From NCBI RefSeq assembly GCF_900182905.1, contig NZ_FXUF01000012.1:1-64000 (forward strand): DNA of 64,000 bases, written 5' to 3'. This DNA is from Anoxynatronum buryatiense (GTDB lineage: Bacteria > Bacillota > Clostridia > Peptostreptococcales > Tindalliaceae). The translations under genes and the position numbers were made by a program. Under the pieces are notes generated by a model. That model saw only the letters and a program-made list of their open reading frames with translations. It searched no databases and was not told the origin of the DNA. Shown one piece after another: positions 22,547 through 32,426 of the stretch; the stretch's first letter is position 1; the number at the start of each line of letters is the position of its first letter.

Positions 22547-23440
22547 ATGTCTTTTGATTTATTCATGCAGTACCTGACCAACGGTATCTCTCTGGGCAGT
22601 CTGTACGCTCTGATTGCCATTGGTTACACCATGGTGTACGGGATTCTTCGACTCATCAACTTTGCCCACGGAGAAATTTTTATGATGTCTTTATACTTTG
22701 CTTTTTATGGGGTGGCCCTCTTTGCACTGCCCTGGTACATTACTTTTGTGGTGGCCATCCTGATGACCGCCCTGCTGGGGATGACGGTGGAACGGGCCGC
22801 CTATAAGCCCCTGCGCCATTCTCCCCGCATTACCATCATGGTTTCCGCCATTGGCGCTTCCTTCTTTCTTCAAAACCTGGCGGTGGTTATTTTTGGCGGA
22901 CGTCCAAAAGCATTCCCCACGGTTCCTCTTTTCACACAGGTGATCCGCATCGGCAATATTTCCATGCAGGCCCTCACCCTTTACATCCCCGTGGCCACAG
23001 TGGCTTTACTGGTTGGTCTTCATTTTCTCATTCATAAAACCAAAACCGGGCTGGGGATGCGGGCCGTTTCCAAAGACCATGACACCGCCCGTCTCATGGG
23101 TGTCAACGTGGACCGTACCATCACCATCACTTTTGCCATTGGTTCCATATTGGCAGCCTTCGGCGGCATCATGTGGGGCATGAAATTTCCTCAAATTGTT
23201 CCCACCATGGGTTTGATTCCCGGCCTCAAGTGCTTTATTGCGGCTGTGGTGGGTGGTATTGGCAATATTTCGGGAGCTGTGCTGGGAGGCTTTATTCTGG
23301 GCATCGGCGAAATCATGCTTGTCGCCTTTCTCCCCGGACTTACAGGCTATCGGGATGCTTTTGCCTTTGTTCTTTTAATTGTCATCTTACTGGTGAAACC
23401 CACCGGTTTGATGGGCGAAAAAACAGCAGAGAAGGTGTAG
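22547..23440 (+). CDS. livH: Branched-chain amino acid ABC transporter, permease LivH
   Basis: 297-residue inner-membrane permease with about eight hydrophobic helices. The family start LTNGISLGSLYALIAIGYTMVYGILRLINFAHGEI is present at residues about 8-42. The coupling region ending in MRAVSKDHDTARLMGVNVDRTI (about 165-186) contacts the ATPases. It pairs with LivM. The gene is separated from livJ by a hairpin and runs into livM with only 2 bp between. Confidence 0.95.
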   Translation: MSFDLFMQYLTNGISLGSLYALIAIGYTMVYGILRLINFAHGEIFMMSLYFAFYGVALFALPWYITFVVAILMTALLGMTVERAAYKPLRHSPRITIMVSAIGASFFLQNLAVVIFGGRPKAFPTVPLFTQVIRIGNISMQALTLYIPVATVALLVGLHFLIHKTKTGLGMRAVSKDHDTARLMGVNVDRTITITFAIGSILAAFGGIMWGMKFPQIVPTMGLIPGLKCFIAAVVGGIGNISGAVLGGFILGIGEIMLVAFLPGLTGYRDAFAFVLLIVILLVKPTGLMGEKTAEKV

Positions 23441-23442
23441 CC

Positions 23443-24510
23443 ATGAAGATGAACCAGAAAAAACGGAATCTGATCCTGAACTTGGCGGCCATTCTGGTGT
23501 TGTTCCTTTTCCTGATGTACGCCAACTCAAATTTCAGTTCCTATAACATCCGCATTCTCAATTTATGTGCCATCTATGCCATTCTGGGCATGAGCATGAA
23601 CCTGATCAACGGTTTCACCGGATTGTTTTCTCTTGGCCACGCCGGCTTTATGGCGGTGGGTGCCTATACCACCGCTCTGCTGACCATGTCGCCGGCGGTG
23701 AAGGAACAGAATTATTTTCTGGAGCCCATTGCAGCACCTCTCGCCAACCTCAATGCCCCTTTTCTGGTGGCCATTCTGGTGGGCGGTTTTCTCTCGGCAG
23801 TGGTGGCTTTTATCATTGGAGCACCGGCCCTGCGTCTTCGGGGCGATTACCTGGCCATTGCCACCCTGGGATTCTCTGAAATCATCCGCATTGTCATCAC
23901 CAATACCCAAAGCATCACCAACGGTGCCCTGGGCCTGAAGTCCATTCCCACCACCACCAACCTCTGGTGGAGCTTTGGTGCTGCCCTGGTAACGCTTTAT
24001 ATGATGTTCGCCATTGTGAACAGCAGTTACGGAAAAGCCTTCAAGGCCATACGGGAAGATGAAATTGCAGCTGAAAGCATGGGCATTGACCTGTTTAAGC
24101 ACAAGGTATTGGCCTTTGTCATCGGCGCCTTTTTTGCCGGTGTTGGCGGCGGTCTGCTGGCCAGTCTCCAGGGAGCTGTCAACCCGCTGATGTTCCGTTT
24201 TGTTCTCACCTTTAACGTGGTGCTCATCGTGGTGCTGGGCGGCATGGGCAGCATGAGTGGTTCTGTCATATCTGCCTTTGTGGTGACTTCCGGTCTTGAA
24301 ACGCTACGGGTGCTGGATGAAGCCATTCGCATCGGCCCCATTAATCTGCCCGGTGTATCCGGCTTACGGATGGTGGTCTTCTCCACCATGCTGATGATTG
24401 TGGTTATCTTTTTCCAAAATGGCTTAATGGGTACCACCGAATTATCCTGGCAGCGCCTCATCGACTTTTTCAGGAAGCGCTTCCCCAAAAGGGAGGTGCC
24501 GTCTGAATGA
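23443..24510 (+). CDS. livM: Branched-chain amino acid ABC transporter, permease LivM
   Basis: 355-residue permease partner of LivH. I chose the ATG at 23443 (MKMNQKKRNL), with GAAGGTG upstream; longer in-frame sequence overlaps livH and is spurious. Helices begin at about 12. The family motifs MNLINGFTGLFSLGHAGFMAVGAY and LRLRGDYLAIATLGFSEIIRI are present, and the ATPase-coupling loop is KAIREDEIAAESMGID. Its last 4 nt overlap the start of livG. Confidence 0.95.
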   Translation: MKMNQKKRNLILNLAAILVLFLFLMYANSNFSSYNIRILNLCAIYAILGMSMNLINGFTGLFSLGHAGFMAVGAYTTALLTMSPAVKEQNYFLEPIAAPLANLNAPFLVAILVGGFLSAVVAFIIGAPALRLRGDYLAIATLGFSEIIRIVITNTQSITNGALGLKSIPTTTNLWWSFGAALVTLYMMFAIVNSSYGKAFKAIREDEIAAESMGIDLFKHKVLAFVIGAFFAGVGGGLLASLQGAVNPLMFRFVLTFNVVLIVVLGGMGSMSGSVISAFVVTSGLETLRVLDEAIRIGPINLPGVSGLRMVVFSTMLMIVVIFFQNGLMGTTELSWQRLIDFFRKRFPKREVPSE

Positions 24511-25277
24511 GCCTGCTAAAAACCAATGCCATTACCATGCAGTTTGGCGGCCTCACCGCCGTCAACGAACTGAGCCTTGCCATTGACAAGGGTGAAATTG
24601 TCGCCGTTATCGGTCCCAACGGCGCCGGCAAAACAACGGCCTTCAACATGATCACCGGGGTGTATAAACCCACCAAAGGAAACATTCAATTCAATGATCA
24701 GGATATCACCGGCCTGAAACCCCATCTCATCACCAAACAGGGCATGGCCCGCACCTTCCAGAATATCCGTCTGTTTAAAGACCTTTCGGTGGAAGATAAC
24801 ATTTTCATTGCCCAGCACCTGCATCTGAAAGCCAACCTGTATCAGGCCATGTTCAGGCTCCCTGGATACCAGAAGGAAGAAAAACTCATTTTGGAAAAGG
24901 TGTTTTTTCTGCTGGAAAAAGTGGGCCTTGCAGACCTGTCCCGCGAAAAGGCTTCAAGCCTTCCTTACGGATTGCAACGAAAGCTTGAAATTGCAAGGGC
25001 CCTGGCCACTGATCCCCAGTTGCTGCTACTGGACGAACCGGCGGCAGGAATGAACCCCAAGGAAACTGAAGATCTAACCCGCTTCATTCGTCAGATTCGA
25101 GATGAGTTTGATCTCACTATTTTACTCATTGAACACCATATGCAGGTGGTCATGGATATTTCCAACCGGATTTATGTACTGGATTATGGTGTCACCATCG
25201 CCGAAGGAACACCTGTGGAAATTCAAAATAATGAACGGGTCATTCAGGCCTACCTGGGGGTGGATGAAGATGCTTGA
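24507..25277 (+). CDS. livG: Branched-chain amino acid ABC transporter, ATPase LivG
   Basis: 256-residue ABC ATPase. Walker A is GPNGAGKTTAFN (about 35-46), the signature is LPYGLQRKLEIARALA (in place of LSGGQ, as usual for LivG), Walker B LLLLDEPAAGMN, and the switch His lies in LLIEHHMQVVM. It forms a heterodimer with LivF below LivHM. It overlaps livM by 4 nt and livF by 8 nt. Confidence 0.95.
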   Translation: MSLLKTNAITMQFGGLTAVNELSLAIDKGEIVAVIGPNGAGKTTAFNMITGVYKPTKGNIQFNDQDITGLKPHLITKQGMARTFQNIRLFKDLSVEDNIFIAQHLHLKANLYQAMFRLPGYQKEEKLILEKVFFLLEKVGLADLSREKASSLPYGLQRKLEIARALATDPQLLLLDEPAAGMNPKETEDLTRFIRQIRDEFDLTILLIEHHMQVVMDISNRIYVLDYGVTIAEGTPVEIQNNERVIQAYLGVDEDA

Positions 25278-25983
25278 AATTAACAACCTGGTGGTGGCCT
25301 ATGGCGGTATTCAGGCACTGAAGGGCATCAACCTCAGTGTGGAGCAGGGGAAGATTGTGGCCCTTATTGGTGCCAACGGTGCAGGCAAAAGCACCACGCT
25401 GAAGTCTATTGTGGGGCTGGTGAAGCCAGTGAGTGGCAGTATTGTGTACGAGGGAAAAGACCTGCTGAAGGTAAGTACCAAAGACATGGTGCGCCACGGT
25501 CTGACACTGGTGCCGGAGGGCCGGAAGATTTTTCCGGATCTGACGGTGTTGGAAAATCTGAACATCGGTGCTTTCTGCCGCAGTGATACCAAAGACATTA
25601 ACCGGGACCGGGACTGGGTCTATGAGCTGTTTCCCATTCTTAAAGAGCGAAACTGGCAGTTGGCCGGTACCCTTTCAGGCGGCGAACAGCAAATGCTGGC
25701 CGTTGGCAGGGCCTTAATGTCTCGCCCCCGGCTGCTGATGATGGACGAACCTTCTCTGGGGCTGGCTCCCCTGATTGTCAAAAATATCTTCAGCATCATT
25801 CGGGAAATTCATGAACAGCAGGGTGTCACCATTCTCCTCATTGAACAGAATGCCAATGTCTCTCTTAAAATTGCCGACAAAGGCTATGTGATTGAGACAG
25901 GCATGATTAAGCTGGAAGGTACCGGGCAGGAGCTTCTGGTGAACGAAGAAGTGAAAAAAGCCTATCTGGGTGAAGCCCACTAA
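25270..25983 (+). CDS. livF: Branched-chain amino acid ABC transporter, ATPase LivF
   Basis: 237-residue ABC ATPase, the second nucleotide-binding subunit. Walker A GANGAGKSTTLKS, signature TLSGGEQQMLAVGRALM, Walker B LLMMDEPSLGLAP and switch His replaced by Gln in LLIEQNANVSL, as is normal in LivF. Start at the ATG at 25270 (MLEINNLVVAYGG); an ATG six bases earlier is too close to the ribosome site. It ends the operon, followed by a strong hairpin. Confidence 0.95.
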   Translation: MLEINNLVVAYGGIQALKGINLSVEQGKIVALIGANGAGKSTTLKSIVGLVKPVSGSIVYEGKDLLKVSTKDMVRHGLTLVPEGRKIFPDLTVLENLNIGAFCRSDTKDINRDRDWVYELFPILKERNWQLAGTLSGGEQQMLAVGRALMSRPRLLMMDEPSLGLAPLIVKNIFSIIREIHEQQGVTILLIEQNANVSLKIADKGYVIETGMIKLEGTGQELLVNEEVKKAYLGEAH

Positions 25984-25997
25984 CATCTAAAACTGCA

Positions 25998-26032
25998 AAA
26001 AGCCCGCTGGTGTCAAGCGACCAGCGGGCTTT
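25998..26032. terminator. Bidirectional terminator, liv operon / histidine kinase
   Basis: AAAGCCCGCTGGT pairs with ACCAGCGGGCTTT around 7 nt. The stem is followed by TTGTTATTATTG on the plus strand, and A-rich sequence precedes it, so it can also stop the convergent gene at 26046-28133. Confidence 0.85.
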
Positions 26033-26045
26033 GTTATTATTGTGA

Positions 26046-28133
26046 TTATGATGGTGTTTGATTTTTCAGCGGACAGGTGAAATAAAAAGTGCTTCCTGCT
26101 CCTTCAGTGCTTTCCACCCACATGCGGCCGCCCATTTGCTCCACAATTCCCTTCGAAATGGCCAGTCCCAGTCCGGTGCCTCCATATTTTCGGGTGGTGG
26201 AACTGTCCACCTGCTGAAAGCTGTCAAAAATTTCCGGTTGCTTATGAAGAGGGATCCCAATGCCGGTATCGCTCACCTGAAAAACCAGCTCTTCTTCCCT
26301 GGTTTCAATATTACTCAGATGCCTGACTTGAATCAGGATTTCCCCTCTTTCGGTGAATTTAATGGCGTTGCCCACCAAGTTTGTCAGCACCTGCCGCAAC
26401 CGAAAAGGATCTCCCGAAATTTTCACCGGAACTTTTTCAGAAACATTGCAACCCAGGTGCAGCTTTTTTTCCCGGGCTGACACCTGAAAAAGACTCACCA
26501 GATCCTTCAACAGTATGTGTATGTCAAACACCGTTTCTTCCAATTGAATTTTTCCGGCTTCTATACGGGTATAGTCAAGGATGTCCTGAATAACTACCAG
26601 CAGTGAATCAGAGGCCGTCTTTGCCAATTGCAGGTATTCTTGCTGCTCGTGATTCAGTGCTGTCATTTCCAGAAGCTGCATCATGCCCATCAATCCGTTG
26701 AGAGGAGTGCGTATTTCATGTGACATATTGGCCAGAAACTGGCTTTTTGCCATATTTGCTGTTTCTGCCTGCTCTTTGGCAAAGCGTAATTTTTCCTGAG
26801 ACATCATTCGTTCCGTTTCGTCGTGAATGTAACCCTGAATGCGAATTTCTTCGTTATCTTCCCGATACTCCGGCACATTATAATCGTAGATCCATCGATA
26901 AAAGCCATCCCTGTGACGCACCCGATAGGTCTGAGTATAATGGTGCGCCCGTTTCCTGCGAAATTCAACGGCTTCTTGTACCACCCGGTGGTAATCATCG
27001 GGGTGCATAAGCATTCCATATTCAAAATCTGGTGCCATTATGGTTTCAGGGGTATATCCCAGCAGTTTTTCCACATTGGCAGAGACTCTTTCCACTTGCC
27101 ACGAACCCGGCGAACCCTGCCATGTGAAAAACACCACCGGCCCTGAGGCGAAAAGATCCCTCTCTTTTCGTATTTCAAGCTCAACTTCCTTTTTGGCGGT
27201 AATATCCAGGTGGGTGCCTGACATGAGCAGCGGCTGGCCATCGGCTGACCATCGTACCACCTTCCCCTGATCCATGATCCAAATCCAGTGGCCATTTTTA
27301 TGTCTCAGGCGGCATTCCACCTCATAAAAGGGTTGCTCACCGGCAATCACTGCCTCCAGTTCCCGGTTGCTCATGATTTTGTCTTCCGGATGAATCAGTC
27401 GATACCATGTGCCAAGATCAATGGGTTCCATTTCTCTTCGGGTATATCCGACCATTTCCAGATAGCGGTCATTGACTGCCATGGCATTTGTTTGAACGTT
27501 CCATTCCCAGGTGCCCACCCGTGTTGCTTCAATAATATCCGCCAGCCGTTTTCTCTCTGCCATCAGCTGTGCTTCCGCCTGATTTCGGTGAAGAGAGACG
27601 GATGAAAGCGAAGCGTAAAACTCCAGTATTTGCCGGGGAGGGTCTGGTTGATCTGCTGACAGGCCAATGGTGGAAGTGCCATAGAGTTGCCCGTCCAGCA
27701 AGTGAATGATGGAAATGTAGCGATCGAGACCTGTGAGGCGTTTCACCACTGCCGAAATTTCAGGTGAAACTTTCCCTTCAGTGGCTTCTGTCAGGCCTGA
27801 CCAGTACATTAACTGACCCTCAGCTTTGGTATCCATGAGCTTGAAATCCACGGGTATTTCCACACTCAGCAGTTCCCGCCCTGCCAGTCGTATGACATTT
27901 TGAAGGAGACGGTTATCCACATCCACCTTACTGACCTTCAGCGCATTTTTTTCTTTTATGTACTCTGTCCAGATGGCAATTCTGGTTCCAGAAATTTCTT
28001 TTAACTGCTGCATCATAATCAACACCAGTGTATTGGTGTCTCTGACGGTTGCTTGCTCCGTTGCCATCCGCTGCAGTCTTGCCAGACTGTCCAGCACCGA
28101 TATCGATGTGGCTTCAGTTTTTCGTTCCATCAT
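26046..28133 (-). CDS. Soluble PAS-domain sensor histidine kinase
   Basis: About 695 residues with no membrane helix. Order: GAF-like N-terminal region (about 15-190), two PAS domains of the PAS_3 type (about 200-315, with [11 protein letters not shown] and [10 protein letters not shown]; about 325-445, with [11 protein letters not shown] and FYRWIYDY), HisKA with [11 protein letters not shown] (about 470) and HATPase with [20 protein letters not shown] and GTGLGLAIS. There is no receiver domain and no response-regulator gene next to it, so it is an orphan kinase. ATG at 28133 follows GGGAGG; a GTG at 28151 is weaker. Signal unknown; PAS_3 domains often sense small ligands or redox state. Confidence 0.9.
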   Translation of the reverse strand: MMERKTEATSISVLDSLARLQRMATEQATVRDTNTLVLIMMQQLKEISGTRIAIWTEYIKEKNALKVSKVDVDNRLLQNVIRLAGRELLSVEIPVDFKLMDTKAEGQLMYWSGLTEATEGKVSPEISAVVKRLTGLDRYISIIHLLDGQLYGTSTIGLSADQPDPPRQILEFYASLSSVSLHRNQAEAQLMAERKRLADIIEATRVGTWEWNVQTNAMAVNDRYLEMVGYTRREMEPIDLGTWYRLIHPEDKIMSNRELEAVIAGEQPFYEVECRLRHKNGHWIWIMDQGKVVRWSADGQPLLMSGTHLDITAKKEVELEIRKERDLFASGPVVFFTWQGSPGSWQVERVSANVEKLLGYTPETIMAPDFEYGMLMHPDDYHRVVQEAVEFRRKRAHHYTQTYRVRHRDGFYRWIYDYNVPEYREDNEEIRIQGYIHDETERMMSQEKLRFAKEQAETANMAKSQFLANMSHEIRTPLNGLMGMMQLLEMTALNHEQQEYLQLAKTASDSLLVVIQDILDYTRIEAGKIQLEETVFDIHILLKDLVSLFQVSAREKKLHLGCNVSEKVPVKISGDPFRLRQVLTNLVGNAIKFTERGEILIQVRHLSNIETREEELVFQVSDTGIGIPLHKQPEIFDSFQQVDSSTTRKYGGTGLGLAISKGIVEQMGGRMWVESTEGAGSTFYFTCPLKNQTPS

Positions 28134-28196
28134 CTGAAAACGGCCTCCCACTCTTCAGTCACTGTCGGTTGTTTCTTTTAATACCGGATGCTGCTC

Positions 28197-28643
28197 TCAG
28201 CGGCCCGGGAGATGCATTCGTTTCATATCATAGATGATGTACTCAGTGGTGAACAATGCCCGATGATCCGGATCAAAAACGTAGGTATATTTCAGGTTAT
28301 CGGCTTTTGGGAAGGCGGTCATATCAAGATAATAAAGTTGTCTGTCCGGATTCAGGTGGTTTTCGCTGAAAAATGCCGCCAGATCCTTCTCTTCATCAAG
28401 TTTCATCTGCCCTGACAGGGGATAAGTGCCGTGATCCTGTCCATAGGCCACCACCCACTGCTTCACTTCATGATACTCGGCTGCATAGGTGTCATGCACC
28501 CATGCTTCATAACGAAAATACATGGGCAGGCTGAAAGCCGCCAGCACTATCAATATAAAAGTCAGGGCAATCCGCTTGCCGGTATACTTGGTTTGCTTTA
28601 CTTCAAAAAGAGATTCCAGCTTATCCCGCAGGGTTTCCATCAT
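28197..28643 (-). CDS. Hypothetical membrane-anchored protein
   Basis: 148 residues, not recognised. A charged N-terminus (DKLESLFEVKQTKYTGKR) precedes a single membrane helix at about 27-43 (LTFILIVLAAFSLPMYF). The remaining hundred residues are soluble and probably outside, with a pattern like a pilin-type or small-ligand domain (VKQWVVAYGQDHGTYPLSGQM) and a Tyr-rich end (YLDMTAFP, YTYVFDPDH). A good GAGGTGATG ribosome site supports it as a real gene. It sits between the kinase and the HAD gene, 57 bp from the latter. Confidence 0.7.
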   Translation of the reverse strand: MMETLRDKLESLFEVKQTKYTGKRIALTFILIVLAAFSLPMYFRYEAWVHDTYAAEYHEVKQWVVAYGQDHGTYPLSGQMKLDEEKDLAAFFSENHLNPDRQLYYLDMTAFPKADNLKYTYVFDPDHRALFTTEYIIYDMKRMHLPGR

Positions 28644-28700
28644 TTCATCACCTCATGTCTGCTTTCCTTGTTGTTTTAATCATATCGTCTGTTCTCTGAA

Positions 28701-29366
28701 CTACTTTCCCTCCAACCGGTTCATCAAGGCACTCACATCTGCCACCACCTCAGTGGCGCCGGCGTCGGTCAACTCCTTTTCTGTGCCGTATCCGTAAAGA
28801 ACACCGATGACAGCCAGGTCATGGGCTTTCGCCCCGATCACATCATGTTCCCGATCACCCACCATTACGGTATCTCCCTTATCCAACTCCTGTTCTGTCA
28901 GAACCGCTTCAATCACTGCTGCCTTGGCAGTTCGCCGTCCATCCAGAAAACAGCCGTATATACCTGAAAAAAAGCTGTCCAGCTCATCCTTTTCCAGCAT
29001 CTGCCGGGCAAAGGGTGTTGGTTTCGAGGTGGCCACATACAGTACTTTGCCTGCCTCTTTCAACCGCAGCAGCATTTCAGGAACACCTGGATACACACTG
29101 TGTTCAAAAATGCCCCTGGTGGTGTAATAGGAACGGTAGTGGGTAAGCGCTTGCTGGGCCTGAACTTCATTCAGGCCATGAATGCTCATAAAGGAATCGA
29201 GGAGCGGCGGCCCAATATACGCCTCCAAATCATCAAGATTGGACACCCTGATACCAAACTGATCCAGCGCATACTGCACACCCCGGGTAATCCCCGGTTT
29301 GGAGTCTGTCAGAGTACCATCCAAATCAAAAAGAATCGTCTGCCACGTTTTCATTGATGTCTTCAT
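28701..29366 (-). CDS. HAD-family hydrolase (phosphoglycolate phosphatase-like)
   Basis: 221-residue HAD phosphatase of the GPH/PpaX group. Motif I FDLDGTLTDSKPG gives the Asp nucleophile and acid, the helical cap follows at about 20-90, motif II is VATSKPTPFAR, and motif III/IV is GDTVMVGDREHDVIGAK. Family members dephosphorylate phosphoglycolate, nucleotides or similar small phosphates; substrate cannot be fixed. A second start four codons in (MKTWQTILFDLDG) is equally plausible. Confidence 0.88.
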   Translation of the reverse strand: MKTSMKTWQTILFDLDGTLTDSKPGITRGVQYALDQFGIRVSNLDDLEAYIGPPLLDSFMSIHGLNEVQAQQALTHYRSYYTTRGIFEHSVYPGVPEMLLRLKEAGKVLYVATSKPTPFARQMLEKDELDSFFSGIYGCFLDGRRTAKAAVIEAVLTEQELDKGDTVMVGDREHDVIGAKAHDLAVIGVLYGYGTEKELTDAGATEVVADVSALMNRLEGK

Positions 29367-29474
29367 TCCTTTCAGTGAGTCATGATGGGAAAATGCTGGG
29401 TCATATGCAATCTGATCAACAAATGGATAACGCAGCGGTACGCATTAACAAAAATGTATGGGGTAGCAAAATGC

Positions 29475-29528
29475 ATGAGACAACATAAGCGAATGAGACA
29501 ACATAAGTGAATGCACTAACATAAGTGA
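29475..29528. repeat. Three tandem 18-bp repeats
   Basis: ATGAGACAACATAAGCGA, ATGAGACAACATAAGTGA and ATGCACTAACATAAGTGA lie head to tail in the gap between the GGDEF gene and the HAD gene. The second copy differs from the first at one position and the third diverges in its first half. The period is not that of a coding repeat with an obvious product. Possible protein-binding array or slippage product. Confidence 0.85.
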
Positions 29529-29544
29529 AGGAGATGCCTTGATA

Positions 29545-30783
29545 CTAAAAAGCACTCACATGAGAGACAGCGTTACCGCCTTTGCTCTTTGATTTATAAA
29601 GCCCTCTGTCTGCCTGTTCAATCAGAGACACCACCGTGGTGCCATCCTGAGGATACACGGCGATTCCCATGGAGATGGTAAAGGGAGGTTTGGAATTTTC
29701 CTTGATACGCTCCCGCATGCGTTCTGCCACCATCGTGGCTTCCGGCAGGTTCAAAGACGGCAGCAGAATGATAAATTCATCACCTCCATAACGGCCCAGC
29801 CGGTCTTCTCCCCGAATCACATTGCCAGCGGTGTCTGCCAGATGCCTCAGTGCATTGTCACCTGTAACATGACCATAATTGTCGTTGATGGTTTTGAACT
29901 TGTCAATGTCAAACATGAGAATCGCAAAGGGTTTCTGAATGTTGCTTCGTATGCGTTCATCAATGAAATCCATGATACTGATGCGATTAAACGCTCCCGT
30001 TAATCCATCTTTTTTGGCATTTTCCATGAGTGTCTGATGTGTGCGATTCAACTCATTCTCGCGTTTTTTCGCTGCATAAAAAGCCGTTTTTTCCGAATGG
30101 CGCTTCAGATGATCCAATTCCTGCCGGCTGGACAGCACTTCTTCCCGTGCTGTCAGATAAAATGAGAGAGTCCACAACCCGTAGGCGAACACCTTCAAAC
30201 CGAGAGAAACTTCAGGCATGTACAGCGACCGGCCAAACAGCTGCACCCCATAGGCCGCAGTCAATATGCAGCTTCCTGTGAAAAACAGCCTGATCCTTCT
30301 TCCTTCGGCGCGTCCCTGCCTGTAAAGAATGGCCAGTAAAAGTACCAGGGGCCATACCATGTGGTGGTCAGGGATGTTCTCCAGCAGATGAGCTGCTCTC
30401 ACATACAGTATTCGGGTCAATAATACCATGCCCATAGGCACCCACACAAAGGGCACCCACATGCCTTCCAGCACTTTCCCCCGCTCTTTCATGGGAATGA
30501 TCAGCACCACCAGCGTGAGTACCAGCACATCTCCCAGCCAAAGTACCTGCTCAATGCGCAGACCGGGCGTAAAGTGGAGAGCATTCATCACAAACAGTGT
30601 CAGCGGCACCATAAAAACCCGGCTGCGACGTTGTATCACCTCATCATTGAAAGGATGAAAGGCAGCCAGAAGAACGATGCTGCTGCTGGTAACCAGAGAG
30701 AGCAGCCATGTTAATCGATTAAGAAGATAAATGGTATCCAGCGCCAGCACCTCTTTCTTTGCTTTGATCCATAGTACAATCAT
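29545..30783 (-). CDS. Membrane diguanylate cyclase (GGDEF)
   Basis: 412 residues. The N-terminal half holds about six to seven hydrophobic helices (20-210), a membrane sensor of unknown ligand. A short helical linker (SRQELDHLKRHSEKTAFYAAKK) leads to a GGDEF domain (about 250-410). The active site is GRYGGDEFIILLP, and RGED five residues upstream forms the inhibitory RxxD site. It should make c-di-GMP with product feedback. Start at ATG 30783 has a weak ribosome site; a GTG about 11 codons on, after AAAGAAAGAG, is possible. The HD-GYP protein at 19792-20862 is a potential antagonist. Confidence 0.9.
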   Translation of the reverse strand: MIVLWIKAKKEVLALDTIYLLNRLTWLLSLVTSSSIVLLAAFHPFNDEVIQRRSRVFMVPLTLFVMNALHFTPGLRIEQVLWLGDVLVLTLVVLIIPMKERGKVLEGMWVPFVWVPMGMVLLTRILYVRAAHLLENIPDHHMVWPLVLLLAILYRQGRAEGRRIRLFFTGSCILTAAYGVQLFGRSLYMPEVSLGLKVFAYGLWTLSFYLTAREEVLSSRQELDHLKRHSEKTAFYAAKKRENELNRTHQTLMENAKKDGLTGAFNRISIMDFIDERIRSNIQKPFAILMFDIDKFKTINDNYGHVTGDNALRHLADTAGNVIRGEDRLGRYGGDEFIILLPSLNLPEATMVAERMRERIKENSKPPFTISMGIAVYPQDGTTVVSLIEQADRGLYKSKSKGGNAVSHVSAF

Positions 30784-30860
30784 ACCATTCTTTTGCCGGC
30801 TTATTCGTCAGAATGTGATTTTTTCTCCAAGTCTTCTATAAATTTGGTGGTTCTCGCGCC

Positions 30861-30902
30861 AAAACACCCCCAGGGCTGATGATGCAACCCTGGGGGTGTT
30901 TT
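30861..30902. terminator. Intrinsic terminator after the PhoH-family gene
   Basis: AAAACACCCCCAGGG pairs with CCCTGGGGGTGTTTT, giving a long GC-rich stem flanked by A and T runs on both sides. It can work in both directions and closes the minus-strand gene ending at 30934. Confidence 0.85.
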
Positions 30903-30933
30903 ACGCCAATGATCAAACTGCCTGCGTGGTTGA

Positions 30934-32304
30934 TTACATGTTTTTCTCTGCCAACTGAGCCAACGGGCTCCGCTCTACCTGTCGCAAGGTGATGTGACCG
31001 GTGATATCAAAGGCTTTCATACGGTCAACGGTGTACACCAATCCGTTGGATTTGGAATCCACCAGTACGTTGTCAATCTGGTTATCGGAAGGATCGCCCA
31101 AAAAGAGAAATTTTGCCCCTTCTCCTGCCCGGGTAAGCATCAGTTTTGCCAGGTGAGGTGTGGTTTCCTGGGCTTCATCCACAATCACCAGCGAATTGGC
31201 TAAAGTGCGGCCCCGCATGTAATTGAAGGTTTTCATTTCCAGCACGCCTGCATCCATATAGGTGCTGATGAAATGCTCCACAGAAAAGTCCGGCTTTTCA
31301 CCTTTGCGGTAGGTCTGACCTCCACCTTCTGGTTTTGCTTTCTGTTTCAGGTCAAAGAGGTTATCCACTGCGTCATAAAACGCCTGCATCCACGGTTTGA
31401 GCTTCTCACGTTCTTCTCCGGGCAAAAACCCAATGTCATTGCCGGCAGGTACCACCGGGCGCACAAAAATGATTTTTCTGAAAAGCCCCTTTTCAAGTAC
31501 CGCCTGCAGGGCATAGGCAATGCTGAGAATACTCTTGCCGCTGCCAGCCCCACCCATGATGCTGGCAAAGTGAATGTGAGGATCATGGAGAAGTTCCATG
31601 GCCATTTTTTGCTCCCGGTTAATGGGTTTAATTCCCCAGGTGTATTCGTTGGTGTATTCCAGAGGCACCACCATACCCCTGCGCAGCTTGGCCAGGATTT
31701 CATGCCCCGTCTGGTCCTGGCTTTTCACGTGGAAAAAATGGTTGGGATATACCGGCTCTTCAAATGCTTCAGGCATGGGAAGCCCGCCGGCATAAACCCG
31801 GTTGATATCTGAGGAAGACAGCATGATTTCGCTGAATCCCTGATACAGGTCTTCTGTGCGCACCTTATCCGTCTCGTAGTCCTCCACCTTAAGCCCCATG
31901 GCATCAGCCTTTACAGTCATGCACATGTCTTTGGTGACCAAAATGGTGGGTCGTTCCTGATCTTTATCTGCCAGATTTTTAGCGATGGCCAAAATTCGGT
32001 TATCATTCTTTTTGGTATCAATGCCTTCCGGCAGGTTTAACACGTCGGTATGGTTCATTTCAATGCGAATTTTCCCCCCTCCCGGCAGAGGAATCCCATC
32101 CACAAAATTACCCCATTCCCTGGCTCGGCTCAGTTCTTTCAGCACTTGCCTTGCATGATAGCCCACCATACCATTGGCTTTTTTAAGGCCGTCCAGTTCT
32201 TCCACCGTCACCAGGGGAAGAATCAGGTGGTTATCCTGAAAATTATAGAGGAACAGTGGATCATGGATCATCACATTGGTATCAATAACATAGTTTTTAA
32301 TCAT
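30934..32304 (-). CDS. PIN-PhoH2 family protein (YlaK-like ATPase/RNase)
   Basis: 456 residues. An N-terminal PIN nuclease-like domain (about 1-140) starts MIKNYVIDTNVMIHDP and keeps acidic residues in VIDTNV and VEELDGLKK. The PhoH ATPase domain (about 235-456) has Walker A MGGAGSGKSILS, Walker B SLVIVDEAQETTP and a C-terminal RSPLAQLAEKNM. The PIN-PhoH fusion is the PhoH2 class, reported as unwinding ribonuclease in some species. The ATG at 32304 has AAGGAG; the longer frame upstream lacks a site. Confidence 0.9.
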   Translation of the reverse strand: MIKNYVIDTNVMIHDPLFLYNFQDNHLILPLVTVEELDGLKKANGMVGYHARQVLKELSRAREWGNFVDGIPLPGGGKIRIEMNHTDVLNLPEGIDTKKNDNRILAIAKNLADKDQERPTILVTKDMCMTVKADAMGLKVEDYETDKVRTEDLYQGFSEIMLSSSDINRVYAGGLPMPEAFEEPVYPNHFFHVKSQDQTGHEILAKLRRGMVVPLEYTNEYTWGIKPINREQKMAMELLHDPHIHFASIMGGAGSGKSILSIAYALQAVLEKGLFRKIIFVRPVVPAGNDIGFLPGEEREKLKPWMQAFYDAVDNLFDLKQKAKPEGGGQTYRKGEKPDFSVEHFISTYMDAGVLEMKTFNYMRGRTLANSLVIVDEAQETTPHLAKLMLTRAGEGAKFLFLGDPSDNQIDNVLVDSKSNGLVYTVDRMKAFDITGHITLRQVERSPLAQLAEKNM

Positions 32305-32426
32305 CGGTTCAGCTCCTTTATCCTGAAAGAGTCTTTTCCGGCGCGTCACCTGCCGATTCACCCGGTGCCCGCTTTCTCATATCATACCCCATTGTAAGAC
32401 CGGCGAATGAAAAGATATGGTAAATT

